Below, one piece after another: positions 45,796 through 54,697 of a stretch of 64,000 bases of DNA. Below the pieces are notes generated by a model. It worked only from the letters and a program-made list of their open reading frames with translations. It searched no databases and was not told where the DNA came from. The position numbers and the translations under genes are program-made. Source of the stretch: Terasakiella sp. SH-1. Lineage in GTDB: Bacteria > Pseudomonadota > Alphaproteobacteria > Rhodospirillales > Terasakiellaceae. Position 1 is the stretch's first letter. Each line of letters opens with the position of its first letter. The stretch covers positions 3,335,501-3,399,500 of the forward strand of contig NZ_CP038255.1 in NCBI RefSeq assembly GCF_004564135.1. The letters run 5' to 3'.

Positions 45796-47262
45796 ATGTC
45801 CGAACATGCCCATCTCATTGATTTGATTCAATCCGCCGCCGATGTCGAAATCCTGTGTGTCGGTGATATTATGCTGGATCGTTTCATCTACGGTTCTGTT
45901 GAGCGTATTTCACCAGAAGCCCCTATCCCCGTGCTGAAAATTGATCGTGAAGACGCCATGCTGGGCGGGGCGGGAAATGTAGTGCGCAATCTCCTGAGCC
46001 TTGGGGCACAAGCGCGTTTTTGTGGTGTTGTTGGTGAAGATGAAGCTGGGCGAAATGTTGGTAGTCTGCTCAATGAAGATGACAATTGCTGTGCCAACCT
46101 GTTGCTTGATACAAACCGCCCAACTTCTGTCAAAACCCGTTTCATGGCCTCTAATCAGCAGATGCTGCGCGCAGATAGCGAAAATACAGCCCCGCTTGAT
46201 CAAAGCCAACAAGACGATTTGCTCTTGGATGTCGCTGAAAGCCTGGGGACAGCCCGCGTCATGGTCCTCTCAGATTATGGTAAAGGGGTATTAGACGGCG
46301 AAACCCCAACCCATTTGATCAATCTGGCAAAAAAAGCCGGCATTGCGGTCATTGTTGATCCAAAGGGCACAGATTATTCCAAATATCGCGGCGCCACACT
46401 CGTAACCCCAAACCGTAAAGAACTGTGTGAAGCCAGCCGCATGAAATGTGACGATGATGCCTCTATCGTGGCCGCAGCGCGCCATATTATTGAAAGCTGT
46501 GGCATTGAAAATGTGCTGGCGACCCGCTCCCAGGACGGAATGACACTTGTCACCAATAAAGGAGAAGTCGTGCACTTGCCAACCGAAGCACGCGAAGTCT
46601 TTGATGTATCCGGTGCCGGTGATACCGTGGTGGCAAGCCTTGCGCTAGCTCTGGCCCAAAAAGCCTCTTTAAGTGACGGGGCCAAACTTGCCAATATCGC
46701 TGCGGGCATTGTCGTGGCAAAGATTGGCACCGCCAGTGTTTATAGTGAAGAATTGATCGAAGCCCTGCATCATCAGGACCTGTCACAAGCCGAAGCCAAA
46801 ATCATTCAGAAAGAAACCGCCAAAGACCGCATCCAGCGCTGGCAGGCTCAGGGGAAAACCGTTGGATTTACGAATGGTTGTTTTGATTTGCTTCATCCCG
46901 GTCACATTTCGCTTCTCAAACAATCGGCTAATCAGTGCGACAAACTCATCGTTGGGCTTAATAGCGATGCTTCTGTCAAACGCTTGAAAGGGGATGAGCG
47001 CCCCTTGCAAAGCGAAATGGCACGTGCCACGGTACTGTCTTCACTAGCCTGTGTCGATATGGTGGTGATTTTTGATGAAGACACACCGTTGGAACTTCTC
47101 TCCTGCCTGCTGCCAGACGTTCTGGTGAAAGGGGCTGATTACACCATTGATCAAGTGGTCGGGGCTGAGCTAATCCAGCAAAATGGTGGTTGTGTCTTCC
47201 TTGCCCAACTCGAAGATGGTTTTTCAACGACCAATACGGTCAATAAGATGAAATCCACCTAA
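45796..47262 (+). CDS. hldE: bifunctional heptose-7-phosphate kinase / heptose-1-phosphate adenylyltransferase
   Basis: 488 residues, full bifunctional form. Kinase about 1-325 of the ribokinase fold (GDIMLDRFIYGSVERISPEA, MLGGAGNVVRNLLSLGAQ, DVSGAGDTVVASLALALAQ). Adenylyltransferase about 345-488 (GFTNGCFDLLHPGHISLLKQ, VGLNSDASVKRLKGDERPLQ). With gmhA it converts sedoheptulose-7-phosphate to ADP-heptose, apart from the phosphatase and epimerase, which are not in this window. Confidence 0.96.
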   Translation: MSEHAHLIDLIQSAADVEILCVGDIMLDRFIYGSVERISPEAPIPVLKIDREDAMLGGAGNVVRNLLSLGAQARFCGVVGEDEAGRNVGSLLNEDDNCCANLLLDTNRPTSVKTRFMASNQQMLRADSENTAPLDQSQQDDLLLDVAESLGTARVMVLSDYGKGVLDGETPTHLINLAKKAGIAVIVDPKGTDYSKYRGATLVTPNRKELCEASRMKCDDDASIVAAARHIIESCGIENVLATRSQDGMTLVTNKGEVVHLPTEAREVFDVSGAGDTVVASLALALAQKASLSDGAKLANIAAGIVVAKIGTASVYSEELIEALHHQDLSQAEAKIIQKETAKDRIQRWQAQGKTVGFTNGCFDLLHPGHISLLKQSANQCDKLIVGLNSDASVKRLKGDERPLQSEMARATVLSSLACVDMVVIFDEDTPLELLSCLLPDVLVKGADYTIDQVVGAELIQQNGGCVFLAQLEDGFSTTNTVNKMKST

Positions 47263-47268
47263 ACTCTG

Positions 47269-48057
47269 TTATTTTTGCCCAATCACCTCACGATAGGCAT
47301 GCCAGGTGGCGTGTCCAATCAGGGGGAAGGCAAGGATCAAGCCAAAGCCTGTGATTAAGCCCGCAAACATAATCAAGGTAATGATCACTGCCCATAGAAC
47401 CATCGTCTTGAAATTCAGCACAACCGCATAAGCACTGGTCAACATGGCCGGGATCAGAAGCGTTTTGCGATCAATCATCAAGGGCAAGGAAAACGCCCCG
47501 GTCAGGAAGATCAAACTGGCAAAGATGCTGCCCAGCCCTGTAATCATCAGGGCAAAATGCAATCCCTCCATGCTAAAGGCCCGTTCCACAATCAGCGGCC
47601 AGTCAGGGCTGATACCGGGAAAGGCAATGGCAAACAGGGTAAAAGACAGCCTGATCCAAACCATGAATAGGAAAACTTGCGCAATCCCAATGGCCATAAT
47701 TGAATATGTATTGCGCCGAAAACCCAAAACCGCACCAAGCAAAGTAAATTCGCGCCCCTCTTGGCGACATAAACTCCCTTCATAAAACCCGACAGCAATG
47801 GCAGGCCCAACCAACAGGAAACCGGACAAGGCCGGCAAGATTAAATAAGGTAATTCCAGCATATAAAAGCCAAAGGAAATCAGTAAACCCACAATTAAAA
47901 AAAGGGTCGCATATAATGTGCTGACCCCTTTTAATGCCTGTGTATCGTCCCAGCCATGCGCTAACCACTGAAAAACCCGGCCTGTTTCAACCTGTTTGGG
48001 CAAGGTCATTTCTTCGACCAAAAATACCTCATGGGGGGCTTTATGAACCTGTGTCAT
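47269..48057 (-). CDS. DUF2189 membrane protein B
   Basis: 262 residues from ATG 48057, 7 bp after AAGGAG. Six or so membrane segments, with VFQWLAHGWDDTQALKGVST at the N-terminus and GLILAFPLIGHATWHAYREV at the C-terminus. These match DUF2189, a family related to cytochrome c oxidase subunit I-like integral proteins; function unknown. It is a paralogue of the upstream gene and overlaps its 3' end by 17 bp, so the pair is an operon made by tandem duplication. Confidence 0.85.
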   Translation of the reverse strand: MTQVHKAPHEVFLVEEMTLPKQVETGRVFQWLAHGWDDTQALKGVSTLYATLFLIVGLLISFGFYMLELPYLILPALSGFLLVGPAIAVGFYEGSLCRQEGREFTLLGAVLGFRRNTYSIMAIGIAQVFLFMVWIRLSFTLFAIAFPGISPDWPLIVERAFSMEGLHFALMITGLGSIFASLIFLTGAFSLPLMIDRKTLLIPAMLTSAYAVVLNFKTMVLWAVIITLIMFAGLITGFGLILAFPLIGHATWHAYREVIGQK

Positions 48058-48853
48058 CCTCATTCTCCTTTTGACCCAAAACCTGTTGATAGGCATGCCA
48101 GGTGGCGTGACCGATGAGGGGAAAAGCAAAAATCAATCCCAATCCTGTTACCAGCGCGGTAAACATCACCGCCACAATCATCGCCGCCCATAAGATCATC
48201 ACCGGGAAATTGCGAATAACGGCATAGGCACTTGTCACCATAGCCGGGATCAACATGGTTTTACGATCCACCATCATGGGCAGGGAAAAAGCCCCGGTCA
48301 GAAAAATCCCTACGGCAAAAATACTGCCTTCGGCCAATAACATAATACCAAAATGAATCCCTTCCATGGAAAAGGCCCTGTCAAAGATATGGCCCCATTC
48401 CGGCATAATTCCAGGAAAAGAAATGGCAAAGACCGTAAAAGCCATCTTTATCCAGATCATAAACAGGAAAACTTGCGCAATCCCAATCGCCATGATCGCC
48501 AGCGTATTGCGCCGGAATCCCCAGATTGCGTGCCAGAGTGTGAATTCATCACCGCGTTGACGACGCAAACTGCCCTCATAAAAACCCACCGCAATGGCAG
48601 GGCCAACCAGTAGAAATCCTGTTAAAGACGGTAAAATCAAATAGGGAAGCTTGAGAAAGTGAAACCCAAAGGAAATAAAAACCCCGATGAACAGGAATAA
48701 GGCAGCATAGATCATGCTGACTTTTTTCAAATGTTTAGTATCGGTCCAGCCTTTAGCCAGCCACATAAAGACATCTTCGGTCTGGACCTTGCGCACATGG
48801 GCCATTTCCGGCACAAGAAAACTGCGCTGCGGTTTTGTGGATTGTTCTGTCAT
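48041..48853 (-). CDS. DUF2189 membrane protein A
   Basis: 270 residues from ATG 48853 directly after GGGAGGGGAT. Same plan as the downstream paralogue: VFMWLAKGWTDTKHLKKVSM, LPYLILPSLTGFLLVGPAIA, GFYEGSLRRQRGDEFTLWHA and GLIFAFPLIGHATWHAYQQV. Function unknown. Confidence 0.85.
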   Translation of the reverse strand: MTEQSTKPQRSFLVPEMAHVRKVQTEDVFMWLAKGWTDTKHLKKVSMIYAALFLFIGVFISFGFHFLKLPYLILPSLTGFLLVGPAIAVGFYEGSLRRQRGDEFTLWHAIWGFRRNTLAIMAIGIAQVFLFMIWIKMAFTVFAISFPGIMPEWGHIFDRAFSMEGIHFGIMLLAEGSIFAVGIFLTGAFSLPMMVDRKTMLIPAMVTSAYAVIRNFPVMILWAAMIVAVMFTALVTGLGLIFAFPLIGHATWHAYQQVLGQKENEDDTGS

Positions 48854-48930
48854 ATCCCCTCCCAGAAGATAGCGCCCAGGCCACAAATTTCTTATAATTA
48901 TTCTAAGAGTAAAACACACAAAGGTGAGTT

Positions 48931-49443
48931 ATGGCAAGATTACGCGTGATTGAAGGCGATATCACCACATTGGATGTGGATGTCATTGTGAATGCCGCCA
49001 ACCCGACTTTGTTAGGCGGTGGCGGTGTTGATGGGGCCATCCACCGCGCCGCCGGGCCTGCGCTTTTAGATGAGTGTCGCACCTTGGGGGGCTGTGAAAC
49101 AGGTCAGGCCAAAATCACATCTGGCTATCACTTAAAAGCCCCTCACATCATCCATACCGTTGGCCCCATCTGGCATCAATATTTCCCAGAAGAAGCCGAT
49201 CAACTGCTTGCAGCTTGTTATGAAAACAGCCTGAAGCTTTGCTTAAAGAATAGTCTACAAGTTATTGCTTTTCCAGCAATTTCAACAGGAATTTATGGTT
49301 TTCCAGCTGAACGAGCTGCCCGGCTTGTGGTACAAACAGTGGCTCAGTTTTGTGACAATCATTCAGAAATCAAAGAAGTCATTTTTTGTTGTTTCGATCC
49401 CGAGAGTAAAGCTTTGCATCAATCCGCTTTAGATCATTTATAA
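48931..49443 (+). CDS. macrodomain ADP-ribose hydrolase (YmdB-like)
   Basis: 170 residues. Macrodomain blocks: IVNAANPTLLGGGGVDGAIH, RAAGPALLDECRTLGGCETG, HTVGPIWHQYFPEEADQL, AFPAISTGIYGFPAERAARL. These bind ADP-ribose and typically deacetylate O-acetyl-ADP-ribose or remove ADP-ribose from proteins. Stand-alone gene, convergent with the HxlR gene with a 6-bp overlap. Confidence 0.93.
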   Translation: MARLRVIEGDITTLDVDVIVNAANPTLLGGGGVDGAIHRAAGPALLDECRTLGGCETGQAKITSGYHLKAPHIIHTVGPIWHQYFPEEADQLLAACYENSLKLCLKNSLQVIAFPAISTGIYGFPAERAARLVVQTVAQFCDNHSEIKEVIFCCFDPESKALHQSALDHL

Positions 49444-49794
49444 CTGATTATCCTCCACCCAATCCTTCAGGCTTTCCAAAAAGCCAAGAGCGGTGCGGCC
49501 AAAATCCGTAATCTCATAGGCCACAGCAACAGGCTTGGTACTGATCACCTGACGGGTGAGTAATCCATTTTCTTCCATTTCCTGTAGGCGTTGGGCAATC
49601 ATTTTCTTGCTTGCCCCACCGACCATGCGATTTAAATCGTTAAAGCGCACGGGACCATCCTGTAAATGCCACAGGATTGAGCCTTTCCATTTCCCGCCTA
49701 AAACCCGCATGCCCCGTTCAATGGAACAGGGTTCCGTACAGATATTTTCAACTATTTTCCGGCCGTTTTCTGCCGTTTTTACCGATGCTTTCAT
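49438..49794 (-). CDS. HxlR-family transcriptional regulator
   Basis: 118 residues. HxlR winged helix with the conserved cysteine in EPCSIERGMRVLGGKWKGSI, then MVGGASKKMIAQRLQEMEEN and VAYEITDFGRTALGFLESLK. A second cysteine (ICTEPC) lies four residues earlier. Members such as YodB, QorR and HypR use this cysteine to sense quinones or oxidants. It is divergent from the quinone reductase gene. Confidence 0.92.
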   Translation of the reverse strand: MKASVKTAENGRKIVENICTEPCSIERGMRVLGGKWKGSILWHLQDGPVRFNDLNRMVGGASKKMIAQRLQEMEENGLLTRQVISTKPVAVAYEITDFGRTALGFLESLKDWVEDNQL

Positions 49795-49798
49795 CTTT

Positions 49799-49841
49799 TT
49801 GACCTAGGTTACAAAAAGTATACTAGTTGACCTTAGTAACC
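49799..49841. promoter_or_regulatory. candidate HxlR operator: two direct repeats
   Basis: GACCTAGGTTAC (49801-49812) and GACCTTAGTAAC (49829-49840), 28 bp apart and each preceded by TT, in the 102-bp space between the divergent HxlR and reductase genes. The GGTTAC/GTAACC parts are also inverted. Confidence 0.5.
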
Positions 49842-49896
49842 ATTCTACTACATCCTGTTGCAAAGTTAAACATTGCTGATAAAGGAAAGCCAGCTC

Positions 49897-50469
49897 ATGA
49901 AAACCATCCTCTTGATCTCAGGAAAAGAAACCAGTGAATTTGCCCGCGGTGGCTATAACCAAGGGCTGTTTGACACAGCAAAAGAAACCTTGGGACAAAA
50001 CTATCATATCCTGAGCACGGTTATTGAAGACGGATATGACGTTGAAGAAGAAATCGCCAAATATAAACAGGCTGATATCGTGATTTATCAATACCCTGTC
50101 TATTGGTTCATGATGCCATCTAGCTTGAAAAAATATATGGATGAGGTTTTTGCCTATGACAGTTTCTTCACCTTCAGCGATGGTCCTTATGGCAGTGGCG
50201 GGCTGATGACAGGCAAAAAGTTCATGCTCTCTACCACATGGAACGCCCCCGAAACAGTCTTTAATAACCCTGAACATTTCGACAATGGTCAGTCCGTTGA
50301 TGACATCCTGTTTCCCATGCGCACCAGCCATTTCTTCTGCGGTTTTGAAGAACTGACGCATTTCTCCAGCCATGATATCGTCAGCAACCCGGATTTTGAA
50401 AGAGATCAAAAACGCTTTATCGCTCACCTTCAGGATACCCTGCTCAAGGAAGCTCAACATGCAGCCTGA
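49897..50469 (+). CDS. flavodoxin-fold NAD(P)H:quinone reductase (MdaB-like)
   Basis: 190 residues from ATG 49897. Flavin-binding fold: ILLISGKETSEFARGGYNQG, VIYQYPVYWFMMPSSLKKYM, FAYDSFFTFSDGPYGSGGLM, MLSTTWNAPETVFN. It reduces quinones by two electrons. It overlaps the glutathione transferase gene by 11 bp and faces the HxlR gene, forming an electrophile-defence set. Confidence 0.9.
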   Translation: MKTILLISGKETSEFARGGYNQGLFDTAKETLGQNYHILSTVIEDGYDVEEEIAKYKQADIVIYQYPVYWFMMPSSLKKYMDEVFAYDSFFTFSDGPYGSGGLMTGKKFMLSTTWNAPETVFNNPEHFDNGQSVDDILFPMRTSHFFCGFEELTHFSSHDIVSNPDFERDQKRFIAHLQDTLLKEAQHAA

Positions 50470-51172
50470 TATTCATCTTTATACCGCCTCCACCATGAAT
50501 GGCTGGAAACCGGTGATTTTTCTGGAAGAAGCAGGTGTGCCTTATCACCTCACTGCCATTGATTTTTCCAAGCAGGAACAAAAAGAAGACTGGTATGTCG
50601 ATCTTAACCCCAATGGCCGTATCCCAACCATTGTGGACCGTTCCAATGATGATTTCACCGTTTTTGAATCCGGGGCCATTCTTTGGTATCTGGCTGAAAA
50701 ATATGAAAAATTCCTGCCCGCTGGGGAAAAAGAAAAGTCCGAAGCCCTGCAATGGATGATGTTTCAAATGAGTGCTATTGGCCCGATGATGGGCCAAGCC
50801 ATGTATTTCCAACGCATAGCCGCCCCCCAAGGCCATGAAGATAAATTTGCCATCAACCGCTTTGTCACAGAATCGCGTCGTTTGCTGGAAATTCTCGATA
50901 AACAACTAAAAGGGCACGACTATATCTTGGGCGATGACTATAGCATCGTTGATATGGCGACTTATCCTTGGGCACGCAGTTTTTATTGGGCCAAGGTAGA
51001 CATCAACGGATTAGATCACCTTCAATCCTGGTTTGATCGTTTAGACCAACGCCCGGCCATTCAAAAAGCCCTGACCATCCCCAAAGCCTTCCCTGCCTTT
51101 TTTGGTGAAGGTGACGTGGATGCGGCCATTGAAATGAATTCAAATCGCTTCAAACAAGATGTGAAGGGCTAA
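50459..51172 (+). CDS. glutathione S-transferase, nu-class-like (YfcG/YghU)
   Basis: 237 residues from ATG 50459, which has AAGGAAG upstream inside the previous gene. Thioredoxin-fold half (ASTMNGWKPVIFLEEAGVPY with the TxNG-type active site, NPNGRIPTIVD, FESGAILWYLAEKYE) and helical half (ILGDDYSIVDMATYPWARSF). Such enzymes act as glutathione-dependent disulfide reductases or detoxifiers. Co-transcribed with the quinone reductase. Confidence 0.92.
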   Translation: MQPDIHLYTASTMNGWKPVIFLEEAGVPYHLTAIDFSKQEQKEDWYVDLNPNGRIPTIVDRSNDDFTVFESGAILWYLAEKYEKFLPAGEKEKSEALQWMMFQMSAIGPMMGQAMYFQRIAAPQGHEDKFAINRFVTESRRLLEILDKQLKGHDYILGDDYSIVDMATYPWARSFYWAKVDINGLDHLQSWFDRLDQRPAIQKALTIPKAFPAFFGEGDVDAAIEMNSNRFKQDVKG

Positions 51173-51178
51173 AAAGGC

Positions 51179-52534
51179 TTACGCCTCACGCAAGACAATT
51201 ACATCCATCAGGTGGTCGACCCCGGCCACCTGTCGATCTTTGCGCAACTCCCAACGCGTTGCAGCCTCGCTATAGCCTTGTTTCACAGCACAGTCCAACG
51301 TCACAGCCGTGGCAATGGCACGCACGCCTTCGGCCTTGGTTTGTTTTTCCATTTTGGCCGATACATTGGCCGCATCACCAATCACCGTATATTCCAGACG
51401 ATGTTCTTCACCAATGACCCCAAACACAATGGGGCCAGAGGCACAAGAGGCATGGATCACCACAGGTTCCAACCCTTGTTCACTTCGTTCTGCATTCCAT
51501 TGATCTGAGGCCCTGATAATCTCTTCCATGGCTTTTAAGGATTGCGCCGCATGGCTTGTGGATTCGGTTAAGACACCGAAATAGGCCATAATGCCATCGC
51601 CGGTAAATTTATCCACATGACCGCCACAGCCGGAAATAATCGGTACAATCCGTTTATGATATTCAGTGATCAGGGCGATTTGTTCTTCCGGGGTGCTGCG
51701 TTTGGTTAGGGGTGTAAAGCCACGAATATCCACGTTTAAAATAGAAGCCTCGCGCGACACCACATCGCCAACCTTTGCGTCGCTTTCAGAATTTTTAATC
51801 TGTTCAGCCAAATCATCAGAAAAAAACCGCGACAAAGATCGGGCCGCTTGGCCTTGGGTCACTGATTGTTTCAATAAAACACGGGCACGAATCGTTGCCA
51901 CCGCTAAAATAAGGGACACCATCAAAATGGAAACAATTTTGTCAAATTCCCCCCCAATCAACACACTGTTTGAGGTGAGGTAGCGCACATAATCACGAGT
52001 CAACATGGTGTTCATATCATCCATGACCACCACATAGCCCACCATAAAGCCCCACCCCACAGCGGCCGCCAACCCGCTGAGCAAAATATATCGTGCTTCA
52101 AAACGAAGGGTGCGCAAGGCAATGAAGATAAAGATATAAAGGACTGTTGGTGCTTTAAGATAAAAGCTTGGCGGCTGCATATATTGAATATGAAAACTGA
52201 AAATCGTCCCAAAAAGCAGCAGAATATCAGCCATGATCGAAGCCCCAATCATCAAGCCAGACAGGCGTATACGGTAACTGAGATAAAGCCGCACAAGTGT
52301 GAAAACCAGATAAACCGACAAGACATAAGGCACCGGAGCAAAAGGCGCATCGGGATGAAAGGTCTTGGGCGAAATCGCATAAAGCGTGCCAAAGGTAAAA
52401 ACCACCAGCAACTGAATCCAGCCAACCAGCTGTTCAGAAATATTTTGCTGATCCACAATCGCTTTTTGTACCCGTTTGGGCACATTTCGATCACCAGCAT
52501 CCCCAATAAAATGATAAATACAGTCCCTTAGCAT
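51179..52534 (-). CDS. membrane-bound class III adenylate/guanylate cyclase
   Basis: 451 residues. Six membrane helices about 35-220 (LVGWIQLLVVFTFGTLYAIS, PYVLSVYLVFTLVRLYLSYR, ILMVSLILAVATIRARVLL), then a catalytic domain about 260-440 with both metal aspartates (ILNVDIRGFTPLTKRS and DKFTGDGIMAYFG) and the transition-state region LEYTVIGDAANVSAKME. It makes a cyclic nucleotide, probably cAMP. Its start is immediately adjacent to the end of the response-regulator gene, so the pair is co-expressed. Confidence 0.93.
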   Translation of the reverse strand: MLRDCIYHFIGDAGDRNVPKRVQKAIVDQQNISEQLVGWIQLLVVFTFGTLYAISPKTFHPDAPFAPVPYVLSVYLVFTLVRLYLSYRIRLSGLMIGASIMADILLLFGTIFSFHIQYMQPPSFYLKAPTVLYIFIFIALRTLRFEARYILLSGLAAAVGWGFMVGYVVVMDDMNTMLTRDYVRYLTSNSVLIGGEFDKIVSILMVSLILAVATIRARVLLKQSVTQGQAARSLSRFFSDDLAEQIKNSESDAKVGDVVSREASILNVDIRGFTPLTKRSTPEEQIALITEYHKRIVPIISGCGGHVDKFTGDGIMAYFGVLTESTSHAAQSLKAMEEIIRASDQWNAERSEQGLEPVVIHASCASGPIVFGVIGEEHRLEYTVIGDAANVSAKMEKQTKAEGVRAIATAVTLDCAVKQGYSEAATRWELRKDRQVAGVDHLMDVIVLREA

Positions 52535-53224
52535 TTACGGAACCAATTTATAACCGCCGGGTTCTGTCACCAGAATCTGTGCATTGGACGGGTCTTTTTC
52601 GATTTTTTGGCGCAGACGATATACATGGGTCTCCAAAGTATGGGTTGTTACGCCTGCGTTATAACCCCAAACTTCATCCAAAAGCACATCGCGCCCCACC
52701 ACTTTGCCCCCAGCACGGTACAAAAATTTGATAATATTGGTTTCTTTATCGGTAAGACGGATTTTTTGATCTGTTTCATTTTCCAGTAACATTTTCGCGG
52801 CAGGCTGAAACATATATGGCCCCACCGTAAAGGTCGCATCTTCGCTTTGTTCATGCTGGCGTAAATGGGCACGAAGACGCGCCAGCAACACACCTAAACG
52901 AAAAGGCTTGGTGATATAATCATTGGCCCCGGCATCCAGTCCCAAAATGGTATCAGCATCCGTATCGGCCCCTGTGAGCATAATGATGGGACATTTTACC
53001 CCTTGTTTACGCATGACCCGACAGGCATCACGCCCATCCATATCGGGCAGGCCCACATCAAGGATCACCACATCAAAGCTATCTTGTTTGACTTTTTCCA
53101 AGGCACTTGAGGCCCCATCGGCCTGTGTTACGTCAAAATCTTCATGAAGTTGCAGCTGTTCACACAACATTTCACGTAGCGAATCGTCATCATCGACCAA
53201 AAGAACACGTTTTACGTTGGACAT
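52535..53224 (-). CDS. OmpR-family response regulator
   Basis: 229 residues. Receiver domain with acidic pocket DDDDSLREM and phosphoacceptor in VVILDVGLPDMDG, switch threonine in MLTGADTD and lysine in DYITKPFR. C-terminal winged helix (RLTDKETNIIKFLYRAGGKV, NAGVTTHTLETHVYRLRQKI). The partner histidine kinase is not in the window; it is directly followed by an adenylate cyclase gene. Confidence 0.95.
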   Translation of the reverse strand: MSNVKRVLLVDDDDSLREMLCEQLQLHEDFDVTQADGASSALEKVKQDSFDVVILDVGLPDMDGRDACRVMRKQGVKCPIIMLTGADTDADTILGLDAGANDYITKPFRLGVLLARLRAHLRQHEQSEDATFTVGPYMFQPAAKMLLENETDQKIRLTDKETNIIKFLYRAGGKVVGRDVLLDEVWGYNAGVTTHTLETHVYRLRQKIEKDPSNAQILVTEPGGYKLVP

Positions 53225-53377
53225 GGTTCCTCACAAGACTTCAAAAATCTGACTTTCAAAACCATAGCAAGCAAAAATTCTTCCGTACAGAGGCAAAAGA
53301 GCATGATAACACTATTGTGAAATGACGTTATTCGTCCTACATATGGGGACCTGTTGACCAACCAAACGTTTTTGAAA

Positions 53378-54523
53378 ATGCCCCATCGCCTGTCCATTAC
53401 CCTAAGCGACTCTAACTCGACTGACTATACACCGTCTTTGCTGGCGGTTGACCGCGCCCTGAGCGATCTACGTCGCGGCCAAATTGTTGCTATTGAAGGG
53501 GAAAGTGGCGAAGTCACCCTGACCTTGGCTGCAGAAGGGGCAACAAAAACGACAATTCAACGGCTGAAAGATTTATCCGGGGCTTTCCCCCATCTGATTT
53601 TGACCACCGCCCGCGTCCATACTCTGGGTCTTGGCAGCTTTAGTACCAAGGCCGTGCGCGCTGAAATGGGCAAAGCCCTGCGCCCCGACCTGATCGAAGG
53701 TTTGGTCAATCCCCTGGCAAGCATTTCTAAAAACGATTTTTTCGATATTCCTTTCAAGGAAGTCCCCCTGCAAAGTGGGGAAAATGCCTCTATCGGTCTG
53801 GCAAAATTATCCCGCCTGATCCCGGCTTCGATCACAGCCACCATTACGGTTGATGATTTCAAGGCATTCATTGAAAAAGAAAACCTCATCGGCTTGAAAA
53901 AACAGGATATCTTTGGCTATGAAGAGGCTGCCGCCCGTTCATTACGCGCCGTCAGTGATGCCCAGGTTCCGCTAGCCGATGCACCCAATACCAAAATCGT
54001 TGCCTTTCGCCCCTCAGACGGGGGCATTGAACATTTCGCCATTATCATTGGTGAACCAGATCCCAAAGACCCTGTTTTAATTCGCATTCACTCAGAATGT
54101 TTTACCGGCGACCTTGTCGGGTCGTTGCGTTGTGATTGTGGGGATCAGCTGCGCGGGGCCATTCGCTCTATTGCTGAACACGGCAGTGGCGTTTTGCTTT
54201 ATCTTGCCCAGGAAGGTCGCGGCATTGGTCTGGTCAATAAGCTGCGTGCTTACAAGCTGCAAGATACAGGTGTAGATACATTTGATGCCAACGAACAGCT
54301 TGGTTTTGATGCCGATGAGCGTGTTTATCTGCCTGCGGCCCAAATGCTGGAACATCTAGGCGTTGCCCAAGTCCGTCTGATGACCAACAACCCGGAAAAA
54401 GTCCGTGTTCTTCAAGCCTGCGAAGTGGATGTGACAGAACGGGTCGAACATGCCTTTCCCACCAATCAGCATAATGAACCCTATATCATCGCCAAGGCGA
54501 CCAAGGGCGGGCATTATCTTTAA
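53378..54523 (+). CDS. ribA: GTP cyclohydrolase II with N-terminal extension
   Basis: 381 residues from ATG 53378; a TTG 24 bp upstream is also open. The C-terminal 200 residues are GCHII: zinc cysteines in SECFTGDLVGSLRCDCGDQL, catalytic LAQEGRGIGLVNKLRAYKLQ, and MTNNPEKVRVLQACEVDV. The N-terminal about 185 residues resemble the DHBP-synthase (RibB) fold in outline but lack its signature acidic motifs, as in other Rhodospirillales RibA proteins. It opens GTP in riboflavin synthesis. No FMN riboswitch seen upstream. Confidence 0.92.
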   Translation: MPHRLSITLSDSNSTDYTPSLLAVDRALSDLRRGQIVAIEGESGEVTLTLAAEGATKTTIQRLKDLSGAFPHLILTTARVHTLGLGSFSTKAVRAEMGKALRPDLIEGLVNPLASISKNDFFDIPFKEVPLQSGENASIGLAKLSRLIPASITATITVDDFKAFIEKENLIGLKKQDIFGYEEAAARSLRAVSDAQVPLADAPNTKIVAFRPSDGGIEHFAIIIGEPDPKDPVLIRIHSECFTGDLVGSLRCDCGDQLRGAIRSIAEHGSGVLLYLAQEGRGIGLVNKLRAYKLQDTGVDTFDANEQLGFDADERVYLPAAQMLEHLGVAQVRLMTNNPEKVRVLQACEVDVTERVEHAFPTNQHNEPYIIAKATKGGHYL

Positions 54524-54629
54524 GAGCCTGAACCGAAAAAGGCAAAAAACTCCCTTTCTTGTAACGGTAATTTTTGCCCTTCCTTTTACACAACACACAT
54601 AATTTATTGTTTTTAAACAGTTTTATATC

Positions 54630-54645
54630 TGGCACGATCTCTGCA
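54630..54645 (+). promoter_or_regulatory. sigma-54 promoter
   Basis: TGGCACGATCTCTGCA: GG at 54631-54632 and GC at 54643-54644 with 10 bp between, one mismatch to TGGCACG-N4-TTGCA. It lies 53 bp before the ATG of the 331-residue unknown gene. Confidence 0.72.
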
Positions 54646-54697
54646 TTGTTCTGATCAAAATATAATTAGAGCGATATCTAGAGCATCGGAGCCACAT

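Noticed and set aside
53225-53377. FMN riboswitch upstream of ribA
   Set aside because: Too short and without the conserved RFN-element motifs.
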